Shown here piece by piece: positions 1 to 7,339 of a stretch of DNA of 18,684 nucleotides. Source of the DNA: Clostridia bacterium (lineage in GTDB: Bacteria > Bacillota_A > Clostridia > Christensenellales > Borkfalkiaceae); the NCBI GenBank assembly GCA_017504735.1, contig JAFVQP010000110.1, positions 1 to 18,684 on the forward strand, given 5' to 3'. The notes below the pieces were generated by a model. That model saw nothing but the letters and a program-made list of their open reading frames with translations, was not told where the DNA came from and searched no databases. Made by a program: the position numbers and the translations under genes. Positions within the stretch are counted from its first letter, which is position 1. Every line of letters starts with the position of its first letter.

Positions 1-3000
1 CTGTTAACCGCCGTCATCGTTTCCGCAACGTTTGCATCCTGTCTAAAGGTAACCTTTTCAAGGTTGTAGCAGTTTTGGAATGCATACGAACCGATGGTCT
101 TAATCGATGCAGGAAGGCTTACAGTCTTCAAGGAAGGTTGTTTTGTGAATGCATATTCACCAATCATCGTTACGCCGTCGGGAATCACTAAGTTTTCAGT
201 AGCGATGTCCTTCAATACGTATTGAATTGCCGTCTTATCCTTATTGTAAACGATACCATCTTCAAAGATAAGGTTTTCGCTGTCAGGGAAAGAAAGGTTC
301 GTGATCGACAAGCAACCAGCAAACAACGAACCGATGGACGATACTTGTTTCGGCAAGGATACCGTCGTCAAGTTCGAGCAACCCTGGAACATACCGTAGG
401 TAGAGTTGAACGTAAACGTCAACGTAGAGTTACTGGTTTCAGGAAGGATGAACTGCGTCAAAGCAGTACCGCCGAACGCCCCGTATTGAATTTGCGTCAA
501 AGCAGTCTTACCGCTATCATTTGTCGCAAAGATTACTTCTGCCAAGTTGGAGCAACCGTTAAACGCACGGTTACCAATCGTCTTCACGTTGCTAGGGATG
601 GTAATCGTTGTCAACCCAGTACCTGCGAACGCCGAAGCAGGGATTGCCGTAATCTTATTATTTTCCGCAAATTCTACACTCGTCAACGTAGCAACGTTTT
701 GGAATGCAGTCGTCAAGGTCGAAAGAGATGCAGGAAGTTTAACCGATTGAAGCTGGGTTTCGTTGAACGAACCTGCTGCAATTTCGGTTACAGCATCAGG
801 GAATGCAAATGCCGTAATTGCAGTGCCTCTAAATGCAGCGCCCTTAATCTTCGTCAACTGAGAACCTTCTGCAAGGTTTACAGTAGCGAGGTCGGATGCG
901 GACTGGAATGCGCCGTTCCAAATTTCAACAAGCGTCGAAGGAATGGTGATTTCGGTCAATGCGGTGCTATAGAAGGTACCTGCACCGATCTTCGTCAATC
1001 TTTCAGGAAGATTTACAGAAGCCAAAGCGGAACATCCGTTGAAGGGACCGTTTGCCGTGGTGCTGTTTGCCGTACCCAAGACAAGGTCTGCCGTGCCGCC
1101 TTCTTCGAAGATAACGGTGGTCAAATCTTTACAAGCCGCAAATGCCTTGCTGTCAACAAGCGTTACCGTATTAGGGATGGTAATGCTGGTAATCTTACTT
1201 GCCTTAAATTTAGACGTCGAAGAGGTATTAGAAGTCGTGAACGAGCTTGCCGCAACCTTCGTCATACCCTTAGGCAATACAACCGTCTTCAACTGCGAAG
1301 GATAATCCGTATTCGTCATGAAGGCGTATGCCGTAAGCTGTAAATCTACGGGAGCTTCCGTATTTTCTTGGAAGATAACCGCTTCTATCGCCATCGCGTG
1401 TTCGAATGCATTTGCCCATACTTTGCTAACCGTATTGGGAACATATGCCGTATTGGTAACAACGCCGTCAGCCTCTACCTCTTGACCTGCGTTCATTGCA
1501 GGGCAATACAACAATTCTTTTGCAACGCCGTCTGCCTTCGAGTAGATAACGCCGTCAGCCGTTACGTAGTTTTCGTTGGTAGCTGCAACCGTTACACTTG
1601 CCAACGCTTTACAGCCGATAAATACAGTGAACTTACTGCTTTCCGCCGTAAACGAAGTCTTATCGCCCATAACATTTACCGCAGAGATACCTGTGCAGTT
1701 CTGGAATGCCTGCTTGCCAACCGTCGTTACGTTTGCAGGGATAACCAATTCGCCTGCAAGTGCTTTACAACCGCTGAATGCCGTGTCGCCAATCGTGGTC
1801 AAACGAACGGGCAAGTTCAAGCTGCTCAATCTATCACAGTTTTGGAATGCGTTGTTCGCAATCGTCAATGCATTGCCGTCTAAAGCAGCATCTGCATTTT
1901 CAAAGATAATGCTTTCCAAATACTTACAATCCGCAAACGCGCTTGCACCGATGGAAGTTACCTTCGATCCGATGGTTACGGTTCTGAACATTCTACCAGT
2001 GAATACTTCCGCGCCGATTTCTTCAATCGTAGCAGGAATTACATAATTCGCTACTGCCAAGCCTACGGGGTAGAACAAAATCTTGGTAGGATAGCTTTCA
2101 CCAGTTTCCGCATTGATAACTTTGTTATACAATACGCCTTCTGCGTCAAGCGTGTAATTCGGGTTAGCGTCGTCAAGCGTAAGAGTCATCAACTTTTCGC
2201 TGCCAAATACAGCCGCTACGTCCATAACAGGCGCATTTGCACCGATATTTACCGTTGTTACATGGTAATTAGGGGCTGCTGCATCCGTACCAAATGCCGC
2301 GTCTTCAATTACCGCCGAAGCGCTTACGTCAACGTCAACGTCCGTCAAGGCGCTGCAACCGCCAAATGCATACGCAGACAACGTACCGAGGTTTGCAGGA
2401 AGTTTCACGCTGGACAAGCCGCTACACTTATAGAATGCTTTCGATTTAATGTTAATTGCTTCATCCGTTACTCTACCGCCAAAGGTTACCTTCGACATAG
2501 AGGTACAACCGAAGAATGCATTTTCTTCAATCGTAGTTACGAATGCGTGGATATCCACATTGGTAATACTGCTACAATTGTAGAATGCCTCCGCCTTAAT
2601 CGTGCTTACCGAGGTAGGGATACGGATTGCGCCAGTTCTAAATGGTGTACAGTAAACAAGTTCGCTACCATCTTTATTCAAAACCATACCGTCTTGAGAG
2701 GTATATGCGCATGCGCCTTCCGTAGTAGGAGCCGCAATGTTTACCATCTTCAAAGCGGAGCAGTAATTAAATACAAGTCCGAAACTTACGGGAATGGTGC
2801 TGTCCGTTGTCGTTTCGGTAGGAAGTACCGTACGTGCAGGCAACGTGATTTCTTTGAGTTCGGGACAAATATGGAACGCATTTTCACGAATAATCAAAGC
2901 GTTGCTACCATCTGCCGCAAGATCCGCATTTTCACCTGCGAATACGATTTCTTCAATCTTATACGCGTTTTCAAAGGCTGCAACTGCAATTTCCTTCAAG

Positions 3001-5939
3001 GTGGAAGGCAACGTAACCTTTTTAAGCGTCGAACCGTCGAACAAGCTTTCGGGAATTACTTCTACGCCTTCAGGAACAACCAAGGAGTCTTGTCTGTCAC
3101 CCAATTTGGAGGAAACGAATACAAGAACTTTACCACGATGGCTGTTATGTACAAGCATACCATCAATCGATTCGTAATGTCTATCGTGACCGCCTTCCGT
3201 TTCGTACACTTCAATGTTGGTAAGGTTTACACAGCCATAGAGTGCCGAACCAGTCGAGTATGTATAGAAGTTTTTACCAGTATCAATATTTTGAATGGTA
3301 TCAGGGATTTCAAGCGTCGTCAACGCACCGCAACTCTTGAATGCTTCCGCACCGATTTCAATAACGGGTTTGCCGTTGTAGCTTTCGGGGATGCGAATCT
3401 TCGAAACCGTTCCTACGTCTTCGCCGCCGATTACTTGGTAACCAGTACCGCCGTTTTCTTCGTCCGTTACTTCTACGAATTGAAGAACTTCGATCCAGTC
3501 AGCAACGAGGGTTACTTCGTCCAAATCTCTCCAAACGTTCTTGCTTTCGCCGACTTCGTTTGCGTATTCGATACCCTTACCGTTTGCTTCGGTGTACCAA
3601 CCGCCGAAGTTAGAACCTACCTTTTCAGGAACGGGAAGCTGATAATGTTGATCGAAAGTAACTTCGATTTCCGTTTCTTCCAACGCACCGCTGCCTGCGT
3701 TCAATTTAACAAGGAACTTCTTAGCATCCCAATGTGCATAAACGGTCGTTTCTTCAGCCGCCTGCTTAAGGGTTGTATATTCGATACCGTTGGTACCGTT
3801 GGGCGTATTGAACCAACCAACGAGGTCGTAACCTACCTTCGCCGATGCAGGCAAAGCGATCGTGTCGCCTGCTGCTGCATAAACGGATGCAACCGCACTA
3901 CCGCCGCTTACGTCAAAGGTCGTCTTATAAGCTTCTACTTCCGCAGTTGCCCAATCGGATCTCGTACCGTCTGCTTTTACGCAACGTACTTTAATAATGA
4001 AGTAGCCTGCGTTCTTGAATTTAATTTCTTGGCTGCTTGCCGATGCTGCAACGGAAACGATTTCACCGTTGTTCATTTGCACTTCGTAACCCTTTGCACC
4101 AAGGACAGGTTCCCAAGAAACCAAACCGTTTGCATACGTTACGTTGTCGGACATTGCGCCAAAGTTAACCGTAATTGCATCGCTGAACAAGGAGTTCGCG
4201 TCTGCACTTGCGCCGATTGCCTGAACCTGAATCGCGCAAGAGGTTGCGCCTGCGGTCAAGTCTTCATTCTTTAACGTATAGCTATTGGTCGTAATGGTAG
4301 GCAATGCTTTACCGTCAACCATTACAACGTAGCCCGCTGCGCCAGCAACTGCGTCCCAGGTTAATACTGCGCCGTCAAGTTGGACGTTTGCAGGGCAAAG
4401 CAAGCTCTTCTTTTCATAGGAAACTTCCGCAACGGACGAATTGTAGCCGTGCGCCTTTGCCGTTACCTGGATGTTCAACGTTGCAGGAGCGTAGCCTTTC
4501 AAAGCGTAGCTAGTAGCCGTAACGCCAGTAGCCACCACCGCACCGTTGATGGAAATATCATAGGATTGTGCATTTGCAACAGCATTCCATTGTACGGTTT
4601 CGGTTGCCTTATCTACCGATACCTGCATTGCATCAAGGTTTTTAACCACAGCGTATGTATCCGACTGCGAGGTCATCCAACCGTCAGCCATTGCCTTTAC
4701 GGTAAATTTGATACCGTCTGCTTTCATATCGCAAAGCGAGAAATCGAATACTGTGGAAGTACCGTTGTCAACGTCAATATGCGAGTGCGAAGCCGTACCG
4801 CATTCACAGGTAACCAAATATTTCGTTGCGTTTTCAACCGCGTTAAATACAAGGTTGGTGCCTACAACCTGGAAGTTGGAAACAGCCGCAAGATATTTAT
4901 TTTTATACTTAGCCGTACCTACGTTACCATTGAGGGAAACCTCTACCGTGTATTCGCCGGGGGCTTGAGATGCAAAGTCGAATGCATAAGAAGCGTTACC
5001 CGTTACGGTGGAATCTACTTCTTGACCGTCGGGTCCTTTAATCGTAACAACATAGTTGTTATTTACGCCCTTTGCCGTCCAAGAAATACCCGTTGCCGAT
5101 ACGGATACGATAGGAGCTTCACTTTCAAATACTGCTACCAAGTAGGTATTTTCTTTCAAAGCTTCGCCTTTATATTCGGTGCTGATGTTGCCGTCTTTAT
5201 CGCCAAGCCACCAACCGATGAAACCTGCTTTATCAGGCGTGTCAAGGTTCACTGCGATACCGCCAACCGTGCTAACCGTCTTCCAAACTTCACCGTCAAC
5301 GATAAGGGTAACCGCATATTCTTCAGCGCCTGCTTCCACAAATCTTGCATACAACGTCATATTCGACGTTACAGCCATACTGTCGAATGCAAAGCTCTTC
5401 GTGAATGCGCTGTCGCTATACCAACCCACGAAAATATACCCTTCTTTTGCGGGATCTGCAGGTTTAGACATAGGTCTGCCGTTTACAACGCTCTTGGTGG
5501 AGCTAATTGCGCCATCTACGCTGAACGAAACGGTGTATTCTACCTTTTCAAGGAAATTGTAGGTCGCGCCGTTATACGCCAACACAATTGCATCGCCCGA
5601 AACGATTGCCGTTGCCGTCGTCGAATCGCTAAACGTGATGCTAAACGAATTGTTCTTATAGGTATAAGTACCCGTCAATTCATTACCGTCAACCTTGAGC
5701 GTAATGCTACCATCTGCGCCAATCGACAATGCGTTGGCACCGCTTGCTGCTTCATCCGTGCCGCCAGCGTAATATTCGCCGCCTTCAAACGTTTCCACTA
5801 CGTCGCTAGCACTTGCGCTATCAGATGAGGAGTCATCTTTTCTACCACCTAAGATATTACAAGATGCAAGACCAGCAGGAATCGTTGAAACCATTAACGC
5901 ACAACAAAGACTTAATAATAAGCGTTTTTTGTTTTTCAT
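1..5939 (-). CDS. Giant BspA-like leucine-rich-repeat lipoprotein with InlB-type repeats (partial, 3' end outside window)
   Basis: The frame is open from ATG at 5939 to the left edge: 1979 codons and no stop. The start follows GGAGAGG seven bases upstream. The N-terminus is a lipoprotein signal: KNKKR, a hydrophobic stretch, then lipobox LASC with Cys27, followed by a Ser-rich linker. Modules in order: a small beta-rich region (about 45-130); two InlB/Flg_new-type repeats ending in ARF and AVF (about 135-200 and 208-271); about five fibronectin-III-like units (about 272-672) marked by motifs such as VQWNAV, LTWDAV and VSWEPV; two more InlB-type repeats (about 675-737 and 740-815, GWF/GWY ... 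AHW/ADW). From about 850 to the edge there are roughly thirty 22-24-residue BspA-type LRRs with the pattern IPxxVxxIGxxAFxxC. It is probably exported, anchored by lipid at its N-terminus, and used for adhesion or binding. The ligand cannot be predicted. Its own promoter and the upstream terminator make it a unit separate from the purine operon. Confidence 0.93.
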   Translation of the reverse strand, partial: MKNKKRLLLSLCCALMVSTIPAGLASCNILGGRKDDSSSDSASASDVVETFEGGEYYAGGTDEAASGANALSIGADGSITLKVDGNELTGTYTYKNNSFSITFSDSTTATAIVSGDAIVLAYNGATYNFLEKVEYTVSFSVDGAISSTKSVVNGRPMSKPADPAKEGYIFVGWYSDSAFTKSFAFDSMAVTSNMTLYARFVEAGAEEYAVTLIVDGEVWKTVSTVGGIAVNLDTPDKAGFIGWWLGDKDGNISTEYKGEALKENTYLVAVFESEAPIVSVSATGISWTAKGVNNNYVVTIKGPDGQEVDSTVTGNASYAFDFASQAPGEYTVEVSLNGNVGTAKYKNKYLAAVSNFQVVGTNLVFNAVENATKYLVTCECGTASHSHIDVDNGTSTVFDFSLCDMKADGIKFTVKAMADGWMTSQSDTYAVVKNLDAMQVSVDKATETVQWNAVANAQSYDISINGAVVATGVTATSYALKGYAPATLNIQVTAKAHGYNSSVAEVSYEKKSLLCPANVQLDGAVLTWDAVAGAAGYVVMVDGKALPTITTNSYTLKNEDLTAGATSCAIQVQAIGASADANSLFSDAITVNFGAMSDNVTYANGLVSWEPVLGAKGYEVQMNNGEIVSVAASASSQEIKFKNAGYFIIKVRCVKADGTRSDWATAEVEAYKTTFDVSGGSAVASVYAAAGDTIALPASAKVGYDLVGWFNTPNGTNGIEYTTLKQAAEETTVYAHWDAKKFLVKLNAGSGALEETEIEVTFDQHYQLPVPEKVGSNFGGWYTEANGKGIEYANEVGESKNVWRDLDEVTLVADWIEVLQFVEVTDEENGGTGYQVIGGEDVGTVSKIRIPESYNGKPVIEIGAEAFKSCGALTTLEIPDTIQNIDTGKNFYTYSTGSALYGCVNLTNIEVYETEGGHDRHYESIDGMLVHNSHRGKVLVFVSSKLGDRQDSLVVPEGVEVIPESLFDGSTLKKVTLPSTLKEIAVAAFENAYKIEEIVFAGENADLAADGSNALIIRENAFHICPELKEITLPARTVLPTETTTDSTIPVSFGLVFNYCSALKMVNIAAPTTEGACAYTSQDGMVLNKDGSELVYCTPFRTGAIRIPTSVSTIKAEAFYNCSSITNVDIHAFVTTIEENAFFGCTSMSKVTFGGRVTDEAINIKSKAFYKCSGLSSVKLPANLGTLSAYAFGGCSALTDVDVDVSASAVIEDAAFGTDAAAPNYHVTTVNIGANAPVMDVAAVFGSEKLMTLTLDDANPNYTLDAEGVLYNKVINAETGESYPTKILFYPVGLAVANYVIPATIEEIGAEVFTGRMFRTVTIGSKVTSIGASAFADCKYLESIIFENADAALDGNALTIANNAFQNCDRLSSLNLPVRLTTIGDTAFSGCKALAGELVIPANVTTVGKQAFQNCTGISAVNVMGDKTSFTAESSKFTVFIGCKALASVTVAATNENYVTADGVIYSKADGVAKELLYCPAMNAGQEVEADGVVTNTAYVPNTVSKVWANAFEHAMAIEAVIFQENTEAPVDLQLTAYAFMTNTDYPSQLKTVVLPKGMTKVAASSFTTSNTSSTSKFKASKITSITIPNTVTLVDSKAFAACKDLTTVIFEEGGTADLVLGTANSTTANGPFNGCSALASVNLPERLTKIGAGTFYSTALTEITIPSTLVEIWNGAFQSASDLATVNLAEGSQLTKIKGAAFRGTAITAFAFPDAVTEIAAGSFNETQLQSVKLPASLSTLTTAFQNVATLTSVEFAENNKITAIPASAFAGTGLTTITIPSNVKTIGNRAFNGCSNLAEVIFATNDSGKTALTQIQYGAFGGTALTQFILPETSNSTLTFTFNSTYGMFQGCSNLTTVSLPKQVSSIGSLFAGCLSITNLSFPDSENLIFEDGIVYNKDKTAIQYVLKDIATENLVIPDGVTMIGEYAFTKQPSLKTVSLPASIKTIGSYAFQNCYNLEKVTFRQDANVAETMTAVN

Positions 5940-5969
5940 ACTTCAACCTCTCCATTTTTCTTCCCTTCA

Positions 5970-6057
5970 ATAATATTCTTCACGGCTTCGCAAGGTTTCC
6001 CTCGCTCTACCTGTGCAATTTTCACGAATTATCTTCGCTCGATTGCCCGAATATTAT
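5970..6057 (-). promoter_or_regulatory. Foldable 5' leader of the LRR lipoprotein gene
   Basis: The predicted transcript has about 120 untranslated bases. A perfect 9-bp helix can form between ATAATATTC (6057-6049) and GAATATTAT (5978-5970), closing a domain of about 70 bases. Inside it is a 6-bp hairpin with a GAAA tetraloop, GCGAGG/CCTTGC (6005-5990). The closing helix ends about 30 bases before the start codon, so it does not cover the ribosome binding site itself. I compared it by eye with cyclic-di-GMP, purine, glycine, ZTP and THF riboswitch cores and none fits. It could be a regulatory RNA domain, an mRNA-stabilising structure, or chance. Confidence 0.35.
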
Positions 6058-6069
6058 AAAGTATGTTTC

Positions 6070-6099
6070 ATTTTACCACGAAATTCCTTGAATTGTCAA
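6070..6099 (-). promoter_or_regulatory. Sigma70-type promoter of the LRR lipoprotein gene
   Basis: A consensus -35 box TTGACA (6099-6094) is followed after 18 bases by -10 box TAAAAT (6075-6070). Transcription should begin near 6063, about 124 bases before the ATG. It lies downstream of the purine-operon terminator and in the right orientation, so it would drive the LRR gene alone. Confidence 0.7.
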
Positions 6100-6141
6100 T
6101 CATTTGGATAAAAACTCGCACATCAATTTTTTAATTATAAC

Positions 6142-6173
6142 AATCAAAAAAACGAATTGCCAATATTTTGATT
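6142..6173. repeat. AT-rich inverted repeat upstream of the LRR promoter
   Basis: AATCAAAA (6142-6149) and TTTTGATT (6166-6173) are perfect 8-bp arms separated by 16 bases. The element lies 43-74 bases upstream of the -35 box of the LRR gene. It could be a regulator site or an upstream AT element. In such AT-rich DNA it could also be chance. Confidence 0.25.
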
Positions 6174-6216
6174 ATTAATTTTTCTTATCACCTGCTTTAT
6201 CACGCTAAAGCACACG

Positions 6217-6278
6217 AAAAAAAACTAAAAAACAAAGGGACAACACATCCTACTTTCAGGATAATTGTCGTCCCTTTG
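6217..6278 (-). terminator. Intrinsic terminator of the purine operon
   Basis: Reading the minus strand, a 13-bp stem with one G-U wobble (6278-6266 with 6245-6233, core AAAGGGAC) encloses a second 5-bp stem ATCCT/AGGAT with a 6-base loop. Six T, then AG, then eight T follow (6232-6217). The stem begins 15 bases after the DUF1858 stop codon. This marks the operon end and insulates the LRR gene. The opposite strand has no T tract after the stem, so it should work in one direction only. Confidence 0.92.
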
Positions 6279-6293
6279 CCTTGTTCGTTTCGA

Positions 6294-6494
6294 TTAATCT
6301 TCCAAGCCTTCGTTAAGCTTTGCAAGCAATGCGTTCAAGTCTTCACCGTGTACTGCAACTGCTTCAGCAACCGTTTCACCGTGTGCCATTGCACAACCGA
6401 AGCAGTGCATGCCAGCCGCCATCAAAATTTCAGGTGCGTTGGGGTTGATTTGCAAGCAATCTGCAATCAAAGTATCTGCCGTAATTTTAGCCAT
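6294..6494 (-). CDS. DUF1858 small CxxC protein (ScdA N-terminal-like)
   Basis: 66 residues starting MAKITADTLI. The ATG at 6494 is preceded by AAGGAG at good spacing, and this fixes the start; a longer in-frame extension upstream has no comparable site. The sequence matches the DUF1858 pattern: a helix around DTLIADCLQINP, then NAPEILMAAGMHCFGCAMA with a CxxC pair (Cys30 and Cys33 by my count), then ETVAEAVAVHGED. This family occurs alone in anaerobes and as the N-terminal domain of ScdA/RIC-type iron-sulfur repair proteins and hybrid-cluster-associated proteins, so a redox or metal role is plausible. Its biochemical function is not settled. It is the last gene before the terminator, 74 bases after the PHP phosphatase gene, and may have a weak promoter of its own. 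Confidence 0.88.
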   Translation of the reverse strand: MAKITADTLIADCLQINPNAPEILMAAGMHCFGCAMAHGETVAEAVAVHGEDLNALLAKLNEGLED

Positions 6495-6527
6495 TGTTTT
6501 ATTCTCCTTTTTATATTCTTTTATTTT

Positions 6528-6554
6528 ATTATAACGCAAAAAAATGCGTTTCAA
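6528..6554 (-). promoter_or_regulatory. Possible weak internal promoter before the DUF1858 gene
   Basis: -10 box TATAAT (6533-6528) lies 15 bases from TTGAAA (6554-6549), or 16 bases from the overlapping TTTGAA. The spacing is short, so strength is doubtful. The same stretch can form the hairpin AACGCA/TGCGTT with a T-rich loop, but no T tract follows, so it is not a convincing terminator. It may give extra expression of the small protein independent of the purine operon. Confidence 0.35.
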
Positions 6555-6568
6555 ACAAAAATTTTTAT

Positions 6569-7324
6569 TTACCTATAAATACCAAGGCACTTTTTAATCG
6601 TTTTTCCTGGTTCTATGCGTACTTCTTTATTCGCAAGTACGTCTTCCATTATTTTTTCCGCGCGCGTCCATGCATCCAAAAGCCCTGCGTTCTCTACCTC
6701 AGCTTTCGCCACGGTAACGTTCGGTGCGCGGCCATCCATATCGTGCGAATCCGTACCCAAGCAATGCACGAAACCATGCTTTAACAATGCAAACGCCAAC
6801 CTTTTTTCACGCTTATCCAAAAAAGAAGGAGCATTTACCTGTATCAAGCAACCCATCTTCACCAGCTTTGTCACCAACGCAGGTTTCTTTTGTATTTCAC
6901 GATATCTTTCCGCGTGCGCAATAATCGGTATGTAACCAGTTTCTTCAATAAAATAATTCAACCGTTGCAACAATTCCCCCGTCCATTTCGTCGTAAAAGG
7001 AAATTCCACCAAGATATATTTTGTCCCTTCAATTGCCAAGCTACAAAGCTCGTCAAAGTCAGGCATATTGATCCCTGTAAAATGTAATTCCGCGCCAAGA
7101 CGGGTTTCAAGCCCTTCGGGAATTTGCGCCTTTATATGTTCGAACATAGAATTTCTACGTTTTACAAATTCCTCAGGGCTGCTTCTTTTCCCATAATAAT
7201 GCGGGGTGAAAACCACCGTCTTTACGCCTTGTTGTTGTAAAGACTGGAGCATTGCCACCGACATCTGCGTATTTTTCGCCCCATCGTCTAAATGGGGCAA
7301 AATATGCGTGTGTATATCTATCAT
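6569..7324 (-). CDS. PHP-family protein-tyrosine phosphatase (CpsB/YwqE-like)
   Basis: 251 residues, the usual size of the CpsB/YwqE/Wzb-like PHP phosphatases. Metal-binding motifs are visible in order: HTHILPHLDDGA (His5, His7), FTPHYY (His42), GAELHF (Glu79), IAHAERY (His137) and GTDSHD (Asp192, His194). Family members are manganese-dependent phosphatases that remove phosphate from the C-terminal tyrosines of bacterial BY-kinases controlling capsule or exopolysaccharide synthesis. No kinase or polysaccharide gene is in the window. The ATG at 7324 lies 15 bases after the purL stop, with AAGGAT just upstream, so it is almost certainly co-transcribed with purL. Another substrate, such as a small phosphoester as in other PHP enzymes, is possible. 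Confidence 0.88.
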   Translation of the reverse strand: MIDIHTHILPHLDDGAKNTQMSVAMLQSLQQQGVKTVVFTPHYYGKRSSPEEFVKRRNSMFEHIKAQIPEGLETRLGAELHFTGINMPDFDELCSLAIEGTKYILVEFPFTTKWTGELLQRLNYFIEETGYIPIIAHAERYREIQKKPALVTKLVKMGCLIQVNAPSFLDKREKRLAFALLKHGFVHCLGTDSHDMDGRAPNVTVAKAEVENAGLLDAWTRAEKIMEDVLANKEVRIEPGKTIKKCLGIYR

Positions 7325-7339
7325 CTATTTTTTCAATCC

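Noticed and set aside
1..3500. CRISPR or tandem DNA repeat array
   Set aside because: The repetition is at protein level (LRR motif); DNA copies are divergent and there are no identical direct repeats with regular spacers.
2262..4274. 670-codon plus-strand frame, with similar long frames at 222-1343 and 4380-5828
   Set aside because: They lie antisense to the LRR gene, have Arg/Cys-rich low-quality translations with no recognisable domain and no ribosome site, and are explained by the codon bias of the real minus-strand frame.
5970..6057. Cyclic-di-GMP class I riboswitch in the LRR leader
   Set aside because: A GAAA-capped hairpin and a GCGAAGCC segment are reminiscent, but the conserved core segments are not present in order.
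6533..6550. AACGCA/TGCGTT hairpin as a terminator after the PHP phosphatase
   Set aside because: No T tract follows the stem on the minus strand; it overlaps a possible promoter instead.
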